Notes: generated by a model not told the origin, from the sequence alone. 64,000 nucleotides of DNA from an uncultured Acetatifactor sp. (GCA_947630715.1 CANRIP010000006.1:33694-97693); one strand, 5' to 3'. Counted from the first letter of the stretch, positions 33,720 through 41,639 are shown. Numbers and translations are program-made.

Positions 33720-34337
33720 TTAGCGCATGGAGCCGCCGGCGGTACCTCCGTTCACTCCGGTGCCGCTGTTTCCGGCAGCCCCGTTCCCGGCGCCGTTTGC
33801 CCCGTTCAAAGCGCCGTTACCGTTGGCGCCGTTCATGACATTGTCGGCAAGATCGGACACGCCGTCGGCTACGTCATCGATGGTGCCTCTGATCGTGTTG
33901 CCCGCATCCTCCAGAAAGGAGCCGTCGTTATCGTCGGTGCCTTCCGTGACGGAATTATTGAATCTTCCGGCATCGCTGGAATCGCTGGCATCACTGGAAG
34001 AATTGCCGTTGCCGTTGTCCTCGTTGGCGGCGGAGCTTCCATTGGCCGTATCCGTGCCTGCGCCGCCGTTTGCGGCAGAGTTTCCGTTTGTGGCGTTGGA
34101 GCCGGTTCCGTTTCCTGTGGAGCCGTTTTGATTGCCCGCTACGGAGCCGCCGTTTGTCCCGGCGCCGTCTCCGGCGCCCGCTGTGCTGCCGGGCCGGCTG
34201 CCTTCAGCCATGCTGTCGGAGCCGTTTTGGCCTGCAACGCTTCCGCCACAGGCGGAGGCCATGCACATAAACGTCAGTGCAAGACCGATGGCAAGGAGTT
34301 TTTTTGCTCCTGCTTTCGCTGTTTTTCCTTTTTTCAT
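33720..34337 (-). CDS. low-complexity Asn/Gly/Ser-rich lipoprotein
   Basis: A 205-residue predicted lipoprotein: a signal peptide (KKLLAIGLALTFMCMASAC) ends in an ASAC lipobox, and almost all of the mature part is built from G, N, S, A, T and D. The only ordered-looking stretch is AGNTIRGTIDDVADGVSDLA, an amphipathic helix near the C-terminus. TGGAGG six bases before the ATG at 34337 sets the start at MKKGKTAKAG, 17 residues inside the track ORF. Function is unknown; a spacer-like surface lipoprotein is a guess. Confidence 0.75.
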   Translation of the reverse strand: MKKGKTAKAGAKKLLAIGLALTFMCMASACGGSVAGQNGSDSMAEGSRPGSTAGAGDGAGTNGGSVAGNQNGSTGNGTGSNATNGNSAANGGAGTDTANGSSAANEDNGNGNSSSDASDSSDAGRFNNSVTEGTDDNDGSFLEDAGNTIRGTIDDVADGVSDLADNVMNGANGNGALNGANGAGNGAAGNSGTGVNGGTAGGSMR

Positions 34338-34506
34338 AATTTCCTCCATTCTGCATCCTGATTGATTACTCTGCAAAAAAATGATCACCGTTTACGCCGG
34401 GCGCAAACGGTAAGACAAATCGTTCCGTCAGTGCGGAGACTACGGTCGGATTCGTTGTTAGTATGTGAAGGCAAAAACAAAATATGCAGGCCGGCAAAAA
34501 CAATTT

Positions 34507-34535
34507 TTGACAGGCGGCACGTCCTTTATTATAAT
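34507..34535 (+). promoter_or_regulatory. perfect consensus sigma-A promoter with a long leader
   Basis: TTGACA at 34507-34512 and TATAAT at 34530-34535 are exactly 17 bases apart, matching the consensus completely. The next gene on this strand is hisA-like at 34799, so the leader would be about 255 nt. Confidence 0.88.
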
Positions 34536-34541
34536 GAAACT

Positions 34542-34720
34542 ATTATCATGAAATTATGAGTGTACAGGTAAAACCATGATTTTTTATTTAGGAAGCCAAT
34601 GGAAAAAATTACCTTTCATAAGGGAAAAGATTGAAAATTAAAATTTTTAATCGCGAGATTTGTGCCCGCGCACTGCTTGACACAAACTCGTTATGCGCAA
34701 AGATTAGCGCGGAAATGAGG
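34542..34720 (+). other. leader region with several inverted repeats
   Basis: No gene fits here. Visible structures are GGTAA..CCAT/ATGG..TTACC (34567-34613), a 24-bp near-palindrome GATTGAAAATTAAAATTTTTAATC (34629-34652) and GCGC/GCGC around 34696-34710. No known riboswitch or T-box was recognised. The neighbouring 34338-34506 shows nothing clear. Confidence 0.45.
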
Positions 34721-34786
34721 TATAAGGATCGGAAATAAAGATCGGGAAAAAACCGGAAATAAAGACCGGAAACAAAAATCGGAAAG
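34721..34786 (+). repeat. degenerate 11-13-bp A-rich/CGGA tandem repeat
   Basis: About five to six imperfect copies of a unit like AATAAAGATCGGA end at the ribosome binding site of the hisA-like gene. The unit resembles the TAAAAGCCGGA repeat before fbp. Confidence 0.75.
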
Positions 34787-34798
34787 CGGTGGAGCAGT

Positions 34799-35575
34799 AT
34801 GGAGTTTCGGCCATGTATCGATATTCACAACGGAAAGGTCAAGCAGATTGTGGGGGGCAGCTTGAAGGATAAGGGAAATCAGGCCCAGGAAAATTTTGTG
34901 GCGCGGCAGGACGCGGCGTATTTTGCCCGTCTGTACCGGCGTTTCGGGCTTTCCGGGGGACACATCATCCTGCTGAACCCGCCGGAAAGCGAATATTACA
35001 GCGCCACATGCTCCCAGGCAATGGAGGCCCTTTCCGCGTATCCGGGCGGTCTGCAGCTAGGAGGCGGGATCACGCCGGAGAACGCTTCCGCGTTTCTGGA
35101 CGCGGGGGCGTCCCATGTGATTGTGACCTCCTATGTGTTTCAGGGGGGAAGGATTCAATATGAACGTCTGGAGCGGATGCGCCGCGCTGTGGGAAAGGAA
35201 AGGCTGGTGCTGGATGTAAGCTGCAAAAGGACGGAGGACGGATATCGGGTGGTCACGGATCGGTGGCAGACGCTCACCTCCCAGCGGGTGGATGCAGAGC
35301 TGCTGGACAGGCTGTCGGAGTATTGCGATGAATTTCTGGTTCACGGGGTGGACGCGGAAGGGAAATCCCAAGGCATCGAGACGAAACTGGCAAGCCTTTT
35401 GGGACAATGGAACGGCATTCCGGTGACCTATGCGGGGGGAGTGCATAGTTATGAAGACCTGGAGCTGTTAAAAAAGCTGGGAAACAACAGGCTGCATGTG
35501 ACGGTGGGCAGCGCCCTGGATCTGTTTGGGGGGCCCCTGGAATGGGAGCGGGTATTGGCAATAATAGACAAATAG
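34799..35575 (+). CDS. hisA: HisA isomerase, eukaryotic (HIS6) type
   Basis: A 258-residue TIM-barrel protein that isomerises ProFAR to PRFAR in histidine synthesis. The start MEFRPCIDIHNGKVKQIVGG and the NPPESEY loop match the eukaryotic HIS6-like subfamily rather than ordinary bacterial HisA; later strands include LQLGGGITPENASAFLDAGA, VLDVSCKR, LVHGVDAEGKSQG and VTYAGGVHSYEDL. GGTGGAG precedes the ATG. No other his genes are adjacent, which is unusual, and it stands alone behind its own promoter and long leader. Confidence 0.87.
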   Translation: MEFRPCIDIHNGKVKQIVGGSLKDKGNQAQENFVARQDAAYFARLYRRFGLSGGHIILLNPPESEYYSATCSQAMEALSAYPGGLQLGGGITPENASAFLDAGASHVIVTSYVFQGGRIQYERLERMRRAVGKERLVLDVSCKRTEDGYRVVTDRWQTLTSQRVDAELLDRLSEYCDEFLVHGVDAEGKSQGIETKLASLLGQWNGIPVTYAGGVHSYEDLELLKKLGNNRLHVTVGSALDLFGGPLEWERVLAIIDK

Positions 35576-35652
35576 CAAGTGTTATTTTATGGCATATCGG
35601 AGAATATAGCAGTTTTTTCTTGGGTAAATGTTACAAAAATATTAAATTCACA

Positions 35653-35681
35653 TTGCCGTCAAGGGCTGCCTATGGTAAAAT
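35653..35681 (+). promoter_or_regulatory. extended -10 promoter of the LytM-bactofilin pair
   Basis: TTGCCG at 35653-35658 and TAAAAT at 35676-35681 are 17 bases apart with TGG before the -10 box; the start codon is at 35708. Confidence 0.75.
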
Positions 35682-35707
35682 AATAGAGTTTACCGGAGGT
35701 GGCTTTT

Positions 35708-36427
35708 ATGAGACGACGAAGACATAAGCGAAAGAACTGCCATGTAGTCATCGTTACGTCCGATGCCGTAGACGCAGGCGTGAAACAGTTCCGCCTAAGG
35801 GGCTGGGTCGGGGAAACGCTGCTCCTTCTGGCCTGTGTGGCGGCCGGTACTGCAATCGGGTTTTGTCTCTTTGAAAGAGGGGATTCCACACAAGAGGAAC
35901 TGATGGAGAAAAATTTCCAGCAGGAGCAGCAGATCGCGGCGCTGGAGCAGGATAATTCCTCCTATCAGGCCCAGATCGAGGAACTGCAGGATACGGTCGC
36001 TATCCTGAGCGAAACCATTACCCAGAAAGCGGAAAGCGAAAGCAGCCTGACCGAGCTGCTGGAGCAGGAGTACACGCCCACGGAATTTCCCCTGACATCC
36101 TCCGCAACCTTTGAGGAGGCGACGGAAGGAGATCCCATGTGCGTATTCACCGCAGCCACGGGAGCCATGGTGGTGGCCACGGCAAACGGCACCGTCTCCG
36201 CGGTGAACGACGACGCGGAATTCGGGCATAACGTGTGGGTGGATCACGGCAACGGATATGTTACCATATACAGAAATCAAGGGGAAGTCAAGGTAAAACA
36301 GGGAGAAACCGTCAGACAGGGAAGTACGCTTTTTATTATTAATGAAGATAACAGTACGCTTGGATACCAGATGCTGAAGGACGGAGTGTATATTAACCCG
36401 ATGGAGGTTCTGGCGATCAGCGGATAA
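35708..36427 (+). CDS. membrane-anchored degenerate LytM/M23 protein
   Basis: A 239-residue protein: basic cytoplasmic N-terminus, one transmembrane helix (about residues 36-55), a coiled coil (about 60-115) and a C-terminal LytM/M23 fold. The fold is clear from ATANGTVSAVN, FGHNVWVDHGNGYVTIYRNQ and VKQGETVRQGSTLFII. The metal ligands of active M23 peptidases are missing: the first His and Asp are absent, and the HxH strand reads LGYQM. It is therefore a non-catalytic LytM protein, as are several divisome and SpoIIQ-type proteins. GGAGGT seven bases before the ATG at 35708 sets the start. It is followed by a bactofilin gene, a common partner of LytM proteins. Confidence 0.82.
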   Translation: MRRRRHKRKNCHVVIVTSDAVDAGVKQFRLRGWVGETLLLLACVAAGTAIGFCLFERGDSTQEELMEKNFQQEQQIAALEQDNSSYQAQIEELQDTVAILSETITQKAESESSLTELLEQEYTPTEFPLTSSATFEEATEGDPMCVFTAATGAMVVATANGTVSAVNDDAEFGHNVWVDHGNGYVTIYRNQGEVKVKQGETVRQGSTLFIINEDNSTLGYQMLKDGVYINPMEVLAISG

Positions 36428-36480
36428 GGGCGGGACTTACAGATTGTTTGGCCGCAGGGCGGCGGAAGGCGAGGAGGATC

Positions 36481-37119
36481 ATGAAAAAAAAGGACATGAA
36501 AATAACCAATATTATCGGAAAAGGGGCGGAGTGCAACGGCGATTTCACCGCGGAAGGGTCCGTCAGGGTGGACGGAACCATTAACGGGAACGTGAAGGTG
36601 AGCGGAACCCTGATCGTGGGCGCCACGGGAAACATTAACGGCGATGTGGATGCGGCGGCCGCCATTGTGGGCGGCGAGATTATCGGGGACGTCAGGGTCA
36701 CCGAGAGGACGGAACTGACGGGAACCGCCAGAGTGATTGGAAACATAACGACAGTTATTATTGTGATCGATGAACACGCGATCTTCCAGGGAAGCTGCAA
36801 TATGAATCAGGCGATGCCAGAGAAACGGCCGAAACCTCCGCTCCGCACCGTGAGAGCGGTCAAGAAGTCCGCAAAGGCGGCGATTGAGGAGGCTCTGAAG
36901 GAGGTAGAGGCCGCGAACAGGGAGGAGGCTGCGGACGGGGCCGAGGCCGATGCAGGCACAGGCGCCAACAGGGGTACAGGCGCCAAGCCCAACGGGAGCG
37001 CCAATCCCAGCGCCAACGCAAACGCCAACCCAGGGGCAGCTATTCCTGCCAACGCAAACGCCAATAGCAGCGGAAATGTCAGTGCCGGCGCAAGCACCGC
37101 CTCCCATACGATTTCCTGA
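36481..37119 (+). CDS. bactofilin (polymer-forming cytoskeletal protein)
   Basis: A 212-residue protein with a bactofilin beta-helix domain at about residues 10-105: NIIGKGAECNGDFTAEGSVR, then DGTINGNVKVSGTLIVGATG and NINGDVDAAAAIVGGEIIGDV. Bactofilins self-assemble into filaments that position wall enzymes. After the domain come a basic/coiled stretch and a low-complexity Asn/Ala/Gly tail with NANANPG-like repeats. GAGGAGG before the ATG at 36481 selects this start. It forms a two-gene unit with the LytM protein. Confidence 0.9.
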   Translation: MKKKDMKITNIIGKGAECNGDFTAEGSVRVDGTINGNVKVSGTLIVGATGNINGDVDAAAAIVGGEIIGDVRVTERTELTGTARVIGNITTVIIVIDEHAIFQGSCNMNQAMPEKRPKPPLRTVRAVKKSAKAAIEEALKEVEAANREEAADGAEADAGTGANRGTGAKPNGSANPSANANANPGAAIPANANANSSGNVSAGASTASHTIS

Positions 37120-37149
37120 GGGACGCCGATTACATAACGGGTGTTTTTG

Positions 37150-37190
37150 TGACAGGGACTTATATGACAGGGACTTTTATGACAGGGGCG
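37150..37190 (+). repeat. 15-bp tandem repeat, nearly three copies
   Basis: TGACAGGGACTTATA, TGACAGGGACTTTTA and a partial TGACAGGGGCG follow one another. The third copy forms the end of the convergent YerC-like gene. Confidence 0.8.
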
Positions 37191-37482
37191 TTTCATCGTT
37201 CATCATGCGCTCAAAAATCATTTCATAACCATCGTTTCCATAATTCAGGGAACGGTTGACGCGGCTGATGGTAGCGGTGGAGGCACCGGTTTTTTCGGCA
37301 ATTTCCAGGTAAGTCTTGTGCTGTTTCAGCATTGCCGCCACTTCAAAGCGCTGAGACAGGGAAAGCAGTTCGTTTACGGTACATAGGTCTTCAAAGAAAC
37401 TGTAACATTCTTCCCGGGTTTTCAGGCAGAGAACCGCATCGAAAAGGCAGTCCACAGCCTCGGTCTTTATTTTTTTATTCAT
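37177..37482 (-). CDS. YerC/YecD-family TrpR-like regulator
   Basis: A 101-residue DNA-binding protein of the TrpR superfamily as found in Firmicutes (YerC). The helix-turn-helix region is LSQRFEVAAMLKQHKTYLEIAEKTGASTATISRVNRSL. GAGAGGT precedes the ATG. It is convergent with the bactofilin gene and divergent from the DUF1836 gene. In other clostridia the gene is often next to pcrA; here it is 17 kb from it. Targets are unknown. Confidence 0.88.
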   Translation of the reverse strand: MNKKIKTEAVDCLFDAVLCLKTREECYSFFEDLCTVNELLSLSQRFEVAAMLKQHKTYLEIAEKTGASTATISRVNRSLNYGNDGYEMIFERMMNDETPLS

Positions 37483-37588
37483 TTCACAGATACCTCTCTG
37501 GATACATTCAGACCGGTTTCATAACGCCTGTCCTAAGGAGATTTTACCATATTAAAGTCCTAAAGTAAACCGCAAATCACATATTTTT

Positions 37589-37624
37589 GGCCCGGCTTTC
37601 CTTCGGGAAGTCCCGGGCCCTTTT
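37589..37624 (+). terminator. GC-rich hairpin upstream of the DUF1836 promoter
   Basis: GGCCCGG (37589-37595) pairs with CCGGGCC (37613-37619), continued by CTT/AAG, and is followed by CTTTTC. On the plus strand it could stop read-through from the bactofilin unit. The T-run is short. Confidence 0.4.
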
Positions 37625-37691
37625 CATGGGACGGCTCCGGGAAAGGGCGCGGCCCTGCGACAAAAATCTGCCGAAAAAGAGAAAATATAAG

Positions 37692-37720
37692 TTGTCATGT
37701 AGTTTTGAATACTATATAAT
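37692..37720 (+). promoter_or_regulatory. sigma-A promoter of the DUF1836 gene
   Basis: TTGTCA at 37692-37697 and a perfect TATAAT at 37715-37720 are 17 bases apart. Transcription would start near 37727, which argues for the ATG at 37756 rather than 37732 as the start codon. Confidence 0.83.
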
Positions 37721-37755
37721 GAAATTGACGGATGACGGGAAAGGCGGACGGATAT

Positions 37756-38487
37756 ATGACGATTGACCATAATGACCTGCTGAACAGCATTCTTGCCAGT
37801 CTTGACAGAGTAAGATGTATCGATCCGGATGATATCCCCGGGATCGATCTTTACATGGATCAGGTGACTACCTTTATGGAAGGGCAGTTGCGTTCTTCCG
37901 TGCGCTTTCCGGGCGAGGACAAGATCCTGACAAAGACCATGATCAACAATTACGCGAAAAACGATCTGCTGCCTCCCCCTGTGAAAAAGAAATACTCCAA
38001 GGAGCATGTGCTGCTTTTAATCTTCATTTACTATTATAAAGGGATCCTTTCCATCGGGGATATCCAGAAACTGCTGAAACCCATTACGGAACAGTTCTTT
38101 CAAAGCGGCGGGGATTTTAATCTGGAGAGCGTTTACCGGGAGGCCTTCAGCATGGAAAAGGATCAGGTGGAGGCGCTGAAGGCGGACGTGATACAAAAAT
38201 TCAAAGCGGCGGAAGGCACCTTTCAGGACGCCCCGGAGGAAAGCCGGGATTTCCTGAAACAGTTTTCCTTTATCTGCGCCCTGAGTTTCGATGTGTATCT
38301 GAAAAAGCTTTTGATCGAAAAGCTGGTGGATCAACTGGCGGAGCCGGAGGGAGCGGAGAAAAAGGAAAAAGACAAGGAAAAAGAAAAGGCAAAAGACAAA
38401 GAAAAAGATAAAGACAAAGAAAAAGAAAAAGATAAAGATAAAGATAAAGAAAAGGAAAAAGACAAGGCCGACGCATCCGGCAGCTGA
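37756..38487 (+). CDS. DUF1836-family protein with Lys/Glu/Asp repeat tail
   Basis: A 243-residue protein of the DUF1836 family. The family blocks are DDIPGIDLYMDQVTTFME, KTMINNYAKNDLLPPPVKKK and KEHVLLLIFIYYYKGILSIG, which resemble a MerR-like helical arrangement; function is unknown. The last 45 residues are an almost pure KEKDK/KDKEK run encoded by A-rich hexanucleotide-like repeats, probably a variable-length charged tail. The track start at 37732 is only five bases after the expected transcript start, so MTIDHNDLL is preferred. Confidence 0.82.
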   Translation: MTIDHNDLLNSILASLDRVRCIDPDDIPGIDLYMDQVTTFMEGQLRSSVRFPGEDKILTKTMINNYAKNDLLPPPVKKKYSKEHVLLLIFIYYYKGILSIGDIQKLLKPITEQFFQSGGDFNLESVYREAFSMEKDQVEALKADVIQKFKAAEGTFQDAPEESRDFLKQFSFICALSFDVYLKKLLIEKLVDQLAEPEGAEKKEKDKEKEKAKDKEKDKDKEKEKDKDKDKEKEKDKADASGS

Positions 38488-38547
38488 TTCAGGAAACTTT
38501 CTCAAAAAAACTTCATATGATAGAGCATCATAATCAGGGAGGTTTTT

Positions 38548-39564
38548 ATGAAAAAAAGAAGCCTGAAAAAAGCCGGGGCGGTATGCCTTGGCGTTATGAC
38601 CATGCTCTTTGGCTTTGCCGGCTGCGGCGGGGAAGGGAAAGGGCAGGGGGGAAACACGGAGATTGTGCTGAACGAGGTGGCCCATTCCATTTTTTACGCG
38701 CCCATGTATGTGGCTATCGAGAAAGGGTATTTTGAGGAAGAAGGGATCGACCTGACGCTGGTCACCGGGTTTGGGGCCGACAAAACCATGACGGCCGTTC
38801 TGACCGGGGAGGCGGACATCGGTTTCATGGGCAGCGAGAGCACCGTTTACACCTACGCGGGAGGAACGGAGGATTATGTGGTCAATTTTGCGCAGCTCAC
38901 CCAGCGGGCGGGAAATTTCCTGGTGTCACGGGAGCCCATCGACGATTTTTCCTGGTCCATGCTGATCGGAAAGGATGTGCTGGGCGGCAGGGCCGGCGGT
39001 ATGCCGGAGATGGTCTTTGAATATATTCTGGAAAAGAACGGCATCGATCCGGCGGATGTGAATATCGACCAAAGCATCGATTTCGGCTCGACGGCAGCGG
39101 CTTTTTCCGGCGGCCAGGGCGAATTTACAGTGGAGTTTGAGCCCCATGCCACCTCTCTGGAACAGAAGGGAGAAGGGTATGTGGTGGCGTCCCTGGGAGA
39201 AGATTCCGGCTTTGTGCCTTATACCGCCTTTTCCGCAAAGAAAAGCTTTCTGGAGAAAAACGGGGAGCTGGTTCAGGCCTTTACCGACGCCCTTCAGAAA
39301 GGGATGGATTATGTGCAGTCCCACAGCCCGGAAGAAATAGCCCAGGTGATCGCGCCTCAGTTTGCCGAGACGGATCCGGAAGCGCTGTCCGCCATTGTGA
39401 AACGATATTATGAACAGGATACCTGGAAAGAGGATCTGATCTTTGAAAAGGATTCCTTTGACCTGCTGCAGAATATTTTAATGGATGCCGGGGTGCTGGA
39501 AGAAAAGGTGCCCTATGAGAAACTGGTGACCACGGAATTTGCCGAAAAGGCCGCCGGGAAATAA
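38548..39564 (+). CDS. NMT1/SsuA-type ABC substrate-binding lipoprotein
   Basis: A 338-residue lipoprotein (lipobox FAGC) of the NMT1/THI5-like solute-binding class that serves nitrate, sulfonate, taurine or thiamine-precursor importers. Typical stretches are APMYVAIEKGYFEEEGIDL, ALTGEADIGFMGSE-like TGEADIGFMGSESTVYTYA, and the C-terminal YEQDTWKEDL. GGGAGG precedes the ATG. No permease or ATPase gene is adjacent; the next gene is a sensor kinase 165 bases away. The ligand cannot be read from sequence. Confidence 0.85.
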   Translation: MKKRSLKKAGAVCLGVMTMLFGFAGCGGEGKGQGGNTEIVLNEVAHSIFYAPMYVAIEKGYFEEEGIDLTLVTGFGADKTMTAVLTGEADIGFMGSESTVYTYAGGTEDYVVNFAQLTQRAGNFLVSREPIDDFSWSMLIGKDVLGGRAGGMPEMVFEYILEKNGIDPADVNIDQSIDFGSTAAAFSGGQGEFTVEFEPHATSLEQKGEGYVVASLGEDSGFVPYTAFSAKKSFLEKNGELVQAFTDALQKGMDYVQSHSPEEIAQVIAPQFAETDPEALSAIVKRYYEQDTWKEDLIFEKDSFDLLQNILMDAGVLEEKVPYEKLVTTEFAEKAAGK

Positions 39565-39729
39565 AGCCGTCCGGCAGGAAGATCGCGGCGCCGCCGGGAA
39601 AAACTTCAGCCACCGGGCGGAGCGCCGGTTCTTCCTGGGTCACGGAAAGGAATTTAACGCTGGAGGTGACGAGGCAAGAGATCTCCCGGAAGAAGTGGGG
39701 CGGGAGCGCCTGGGCGAAAAGGAGAAAGG

Positions 39730-41520
39730 TTGAAGAAAGCGTGGAAATCCCCGGGCAGGTGGATCTGGGGCAGGATGAAAATCAGAAAACAGATGTATCT
39801 GCTCTATATGGCGGTGCTTTTGATCCCGGTGGCGCTGATCGGGGCGGCGTTAGTGGGAAACGCGCTGAAGGTGCTGAACGATTACAACACGGAACTGGCG
39901 GAGGCCGCAAACAGCCGGATCAGAACCCTGCTCGGGGATGTGACCGCCAGGACTTACAACACGGCCTGGGCGCTCAGTTCCGACAGGGAGCTGACGGAGC
40001 TTCTGATCGCGGACTATGAAGACGGCATGGCCTTTGTCCGGGCGGTCAACGCAAGCAGCCTTCTGGACTCGGTGGTCTACGGGCAGGAGGAGATCGCCTC
40101 CATCCAGATTTATACGGATAATCCCGGGATCAGCGATTACAAGCAGTTTCGGGCCGTCACCGGGCAGGTGGAGAAACAGCCCTGGTTTCTCCGCGCTATG
40201 AATCAGACGGGAGCTTTCTGGACTTCCTTTCAGGCCGAAGACGGATCCGGCAGCAATCCCTTCTGCCTGGTGTGCCCCGTCATCCTGGTGGGATCCGACT
40301 ACCGGGCGGTGATGGTCATACACCTCAGCGACCGCTATCTGCGCTCCCGGCTGAATTCTGACATGACAGACGCGGTTTCCCTGGACGATCAGGGGATTGT
40401 GTACAGCTCCGTGGGAAGCTGGTATGGCAGGGAGCAGGTGATGGAGGTGGACTACACGGATCGCTACTATCGCTTTTCCGGCAGAGTCTGGGCGGACGGC
40501 AAGGAATATTTCGGAGCCCTGTCCACCCAGAGCCTCTACGGGACGCGCTCCCGGCTGTATGTGTGCTCCTTAAGCGATCAGGGGATTGCAACGACCCGGA
40601 GAATCCTGCGCAGCTACGCTTTGATTCTGGCGCTGGCGGTTCTCATACCGGGGGTGCTCTTTCTGATTTTTACCAGGTATTTTGTGGGAAGGGTGCAACT
40701 GCTGCGGGAGGAGATGCACAAGGCCAGCAACCAGGACTACGACATCCTGACGGATTTTACGGGGAATGACGAACTGACGGAAGCCTATGAGGACTTAAAG
40801 GTCATGGTGCATGCCATTCAGGAGAAGGATGCCAGGATGTACCAGGCGGAGCTGGATCGGGCCAAGCTCTTAAACCAGCAGCAGATGATGGAGTACAAGC
40901 TGCTGGCGGGGCAGATCAATCCCCACTATCTCTACAACACCCTGGAGACCATCCGCATGAAGGCGCTTACAGGCGGGGACAGGGAGGTGGCGGACGCCAT
41001 CAAGATCCTGGGCAGGACCCTGCGCTATGTGCTGGACAACAACGGCACCATCTCCACTACGCTGGATAAAGAGTTAAGTTACGTGGAGGACTATCTGGCC
41101 ATCCAGAAACTGCGGTTCGGGGATCGCATCAACTGCCAGGTGGAGATCCAGGAGGGGCTGGACATATGCAGCTTTCGGATTCTTCCCCTGCTGCTGCAGC
41201 CTGTGGTGGAAAACGCGGTGGTGCACGGGCTGGAGGATACGGGAAAGCAGGGCCGGATCCGCCTGGAGGTGCGAAAGGAAGGGGAGGCGCTCAGGCTGGA
41301 CGTGACCGACAACGGCCGGGGCATGACCCGGGAGGAGTTTTTGAAACTTACGGAGAAACTGGAGGATACGGATCCGCCCAAGACTGGTATCGGTCTGTAC
41401 AATACCCAGCAGCGGATTAAGCTCTGCTACGGGGAGGCGTACGGCATCCGGCTGGAGAGCAGCCGGGAACTTGGGACGAAGGTGCGTATTCTCCTTCCCG
41501 CCTGTGAGGTGGACGGCTGA
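39730..41520 (+). CDS. YesM-type sensor histidine kinase
   Basis: A 596-residue membrane kinase: a first transmembrane helix (about residues 24-46), a large extracellular sensing domain (about 47-290), a second helix (about 295-315), a HAMP-like linker, and the LytS/YesM kinase domain with phospho-acceptor His in GQINPHYLYNTLETIRMKA and the ATP lid NGRGMTREEF...GIGLYNTQQRI. The start is a TTG with AAAAGGAG six bases upstream. Such kinases pair with YesN-type regulators to control carbohydrate uptake; the matching regulator is at the other end of this locus on the opposite strand. Confidence 0.92.
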   Translation: MKKAWKSPGRWIWGRMKIRKQMYLLYMAVLLIPVALIGAALVGNALKVLNDYNTELAEAANSRIRTLLGDVTARTYNTAWALSSDRELTELLIADYEDGMAFVRAVNASSLLDSVVYGQEEIASIQIYTDNPGISDYKQFRAVTGQVEKQPWFLRAMNQTGAFWTSFQAEDGSGSNPFCLVCPVILVGSDYRAVMVIHLSDRYLRSRLNSDMTDAVSLDDQGIVYSSVGSWYGREQVMEVDYTDRYYRFSGRVWADGKEYFGALSTQSLYGTRSRLYVCSLSDQGIATTRRILRSYALILALAVLIPGVLFLIFTRYFVGRVQLLREEMHKASNQDYDILTDFTGNDELTEAYEDLKVMVHAIQEKDARMYQAELDRAKLLNQQQMMEYKLLAGQINPHYLYNTLETIRMKALTGGDREVADAIKILGRTLRYVLDNNGTISTTLDKELSYVEDYLAIQKLRFGDRINCQVEIQEGLDICSFRILPLLLQPVVENAVVHGLEDTGKQGRIRLEVRKEGEALRLDVTDNGRGMTREEFLKLTEKLEDTDPPKTGIGLYNTQQRIKLCYGEAYGIRLESSRELGTKVRILLPACEVDG

Positions 41521-41580
41521 AACTCCAATTTTGAACGTATATCATGTGGAATTGGCTATGTATTTTTTTGAGATTCCTTC

Positions 41581-41627
41581 TGTTAAAGTGGGAGATGTGA
41601 GAGGATTTTCTCACGACTATTTTAACA
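41581..41627 (+). promoter_or_regulatory. two-tier stem-loop just before the ribosome binding site
   Basis: TGTTAAA (41581-41587) pairs with TTTAACA (41621-41627), and inside it GTGAGA (41597-41602) pairs with TCTCAC (41609-41614). AGGAGG begins immediately after. It may regulate or stabilise the message of the highly expressed surface protein, or be an operator. Confidence 0.55.
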
Positions 41628-41639
41628 GGAGGAATTTTT

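Noticed and set aside
33681-34365. Plus-strand Val/Gly/Ala- and Pro-rich ORFs opposite the low-complexity lipoprotein
   Set aside because: They mirror the repetitive codons of the lipoprotein gene; the minus frame has the signal peptide, lipobox and ribosome binding site.
34536-34798. T-box or known riboswitch before hisA
   Set aside because: No AGGGTGG-type T-box bulge, specifier loop or terminator T-run was found, so it is kept only as an unexplained leader.
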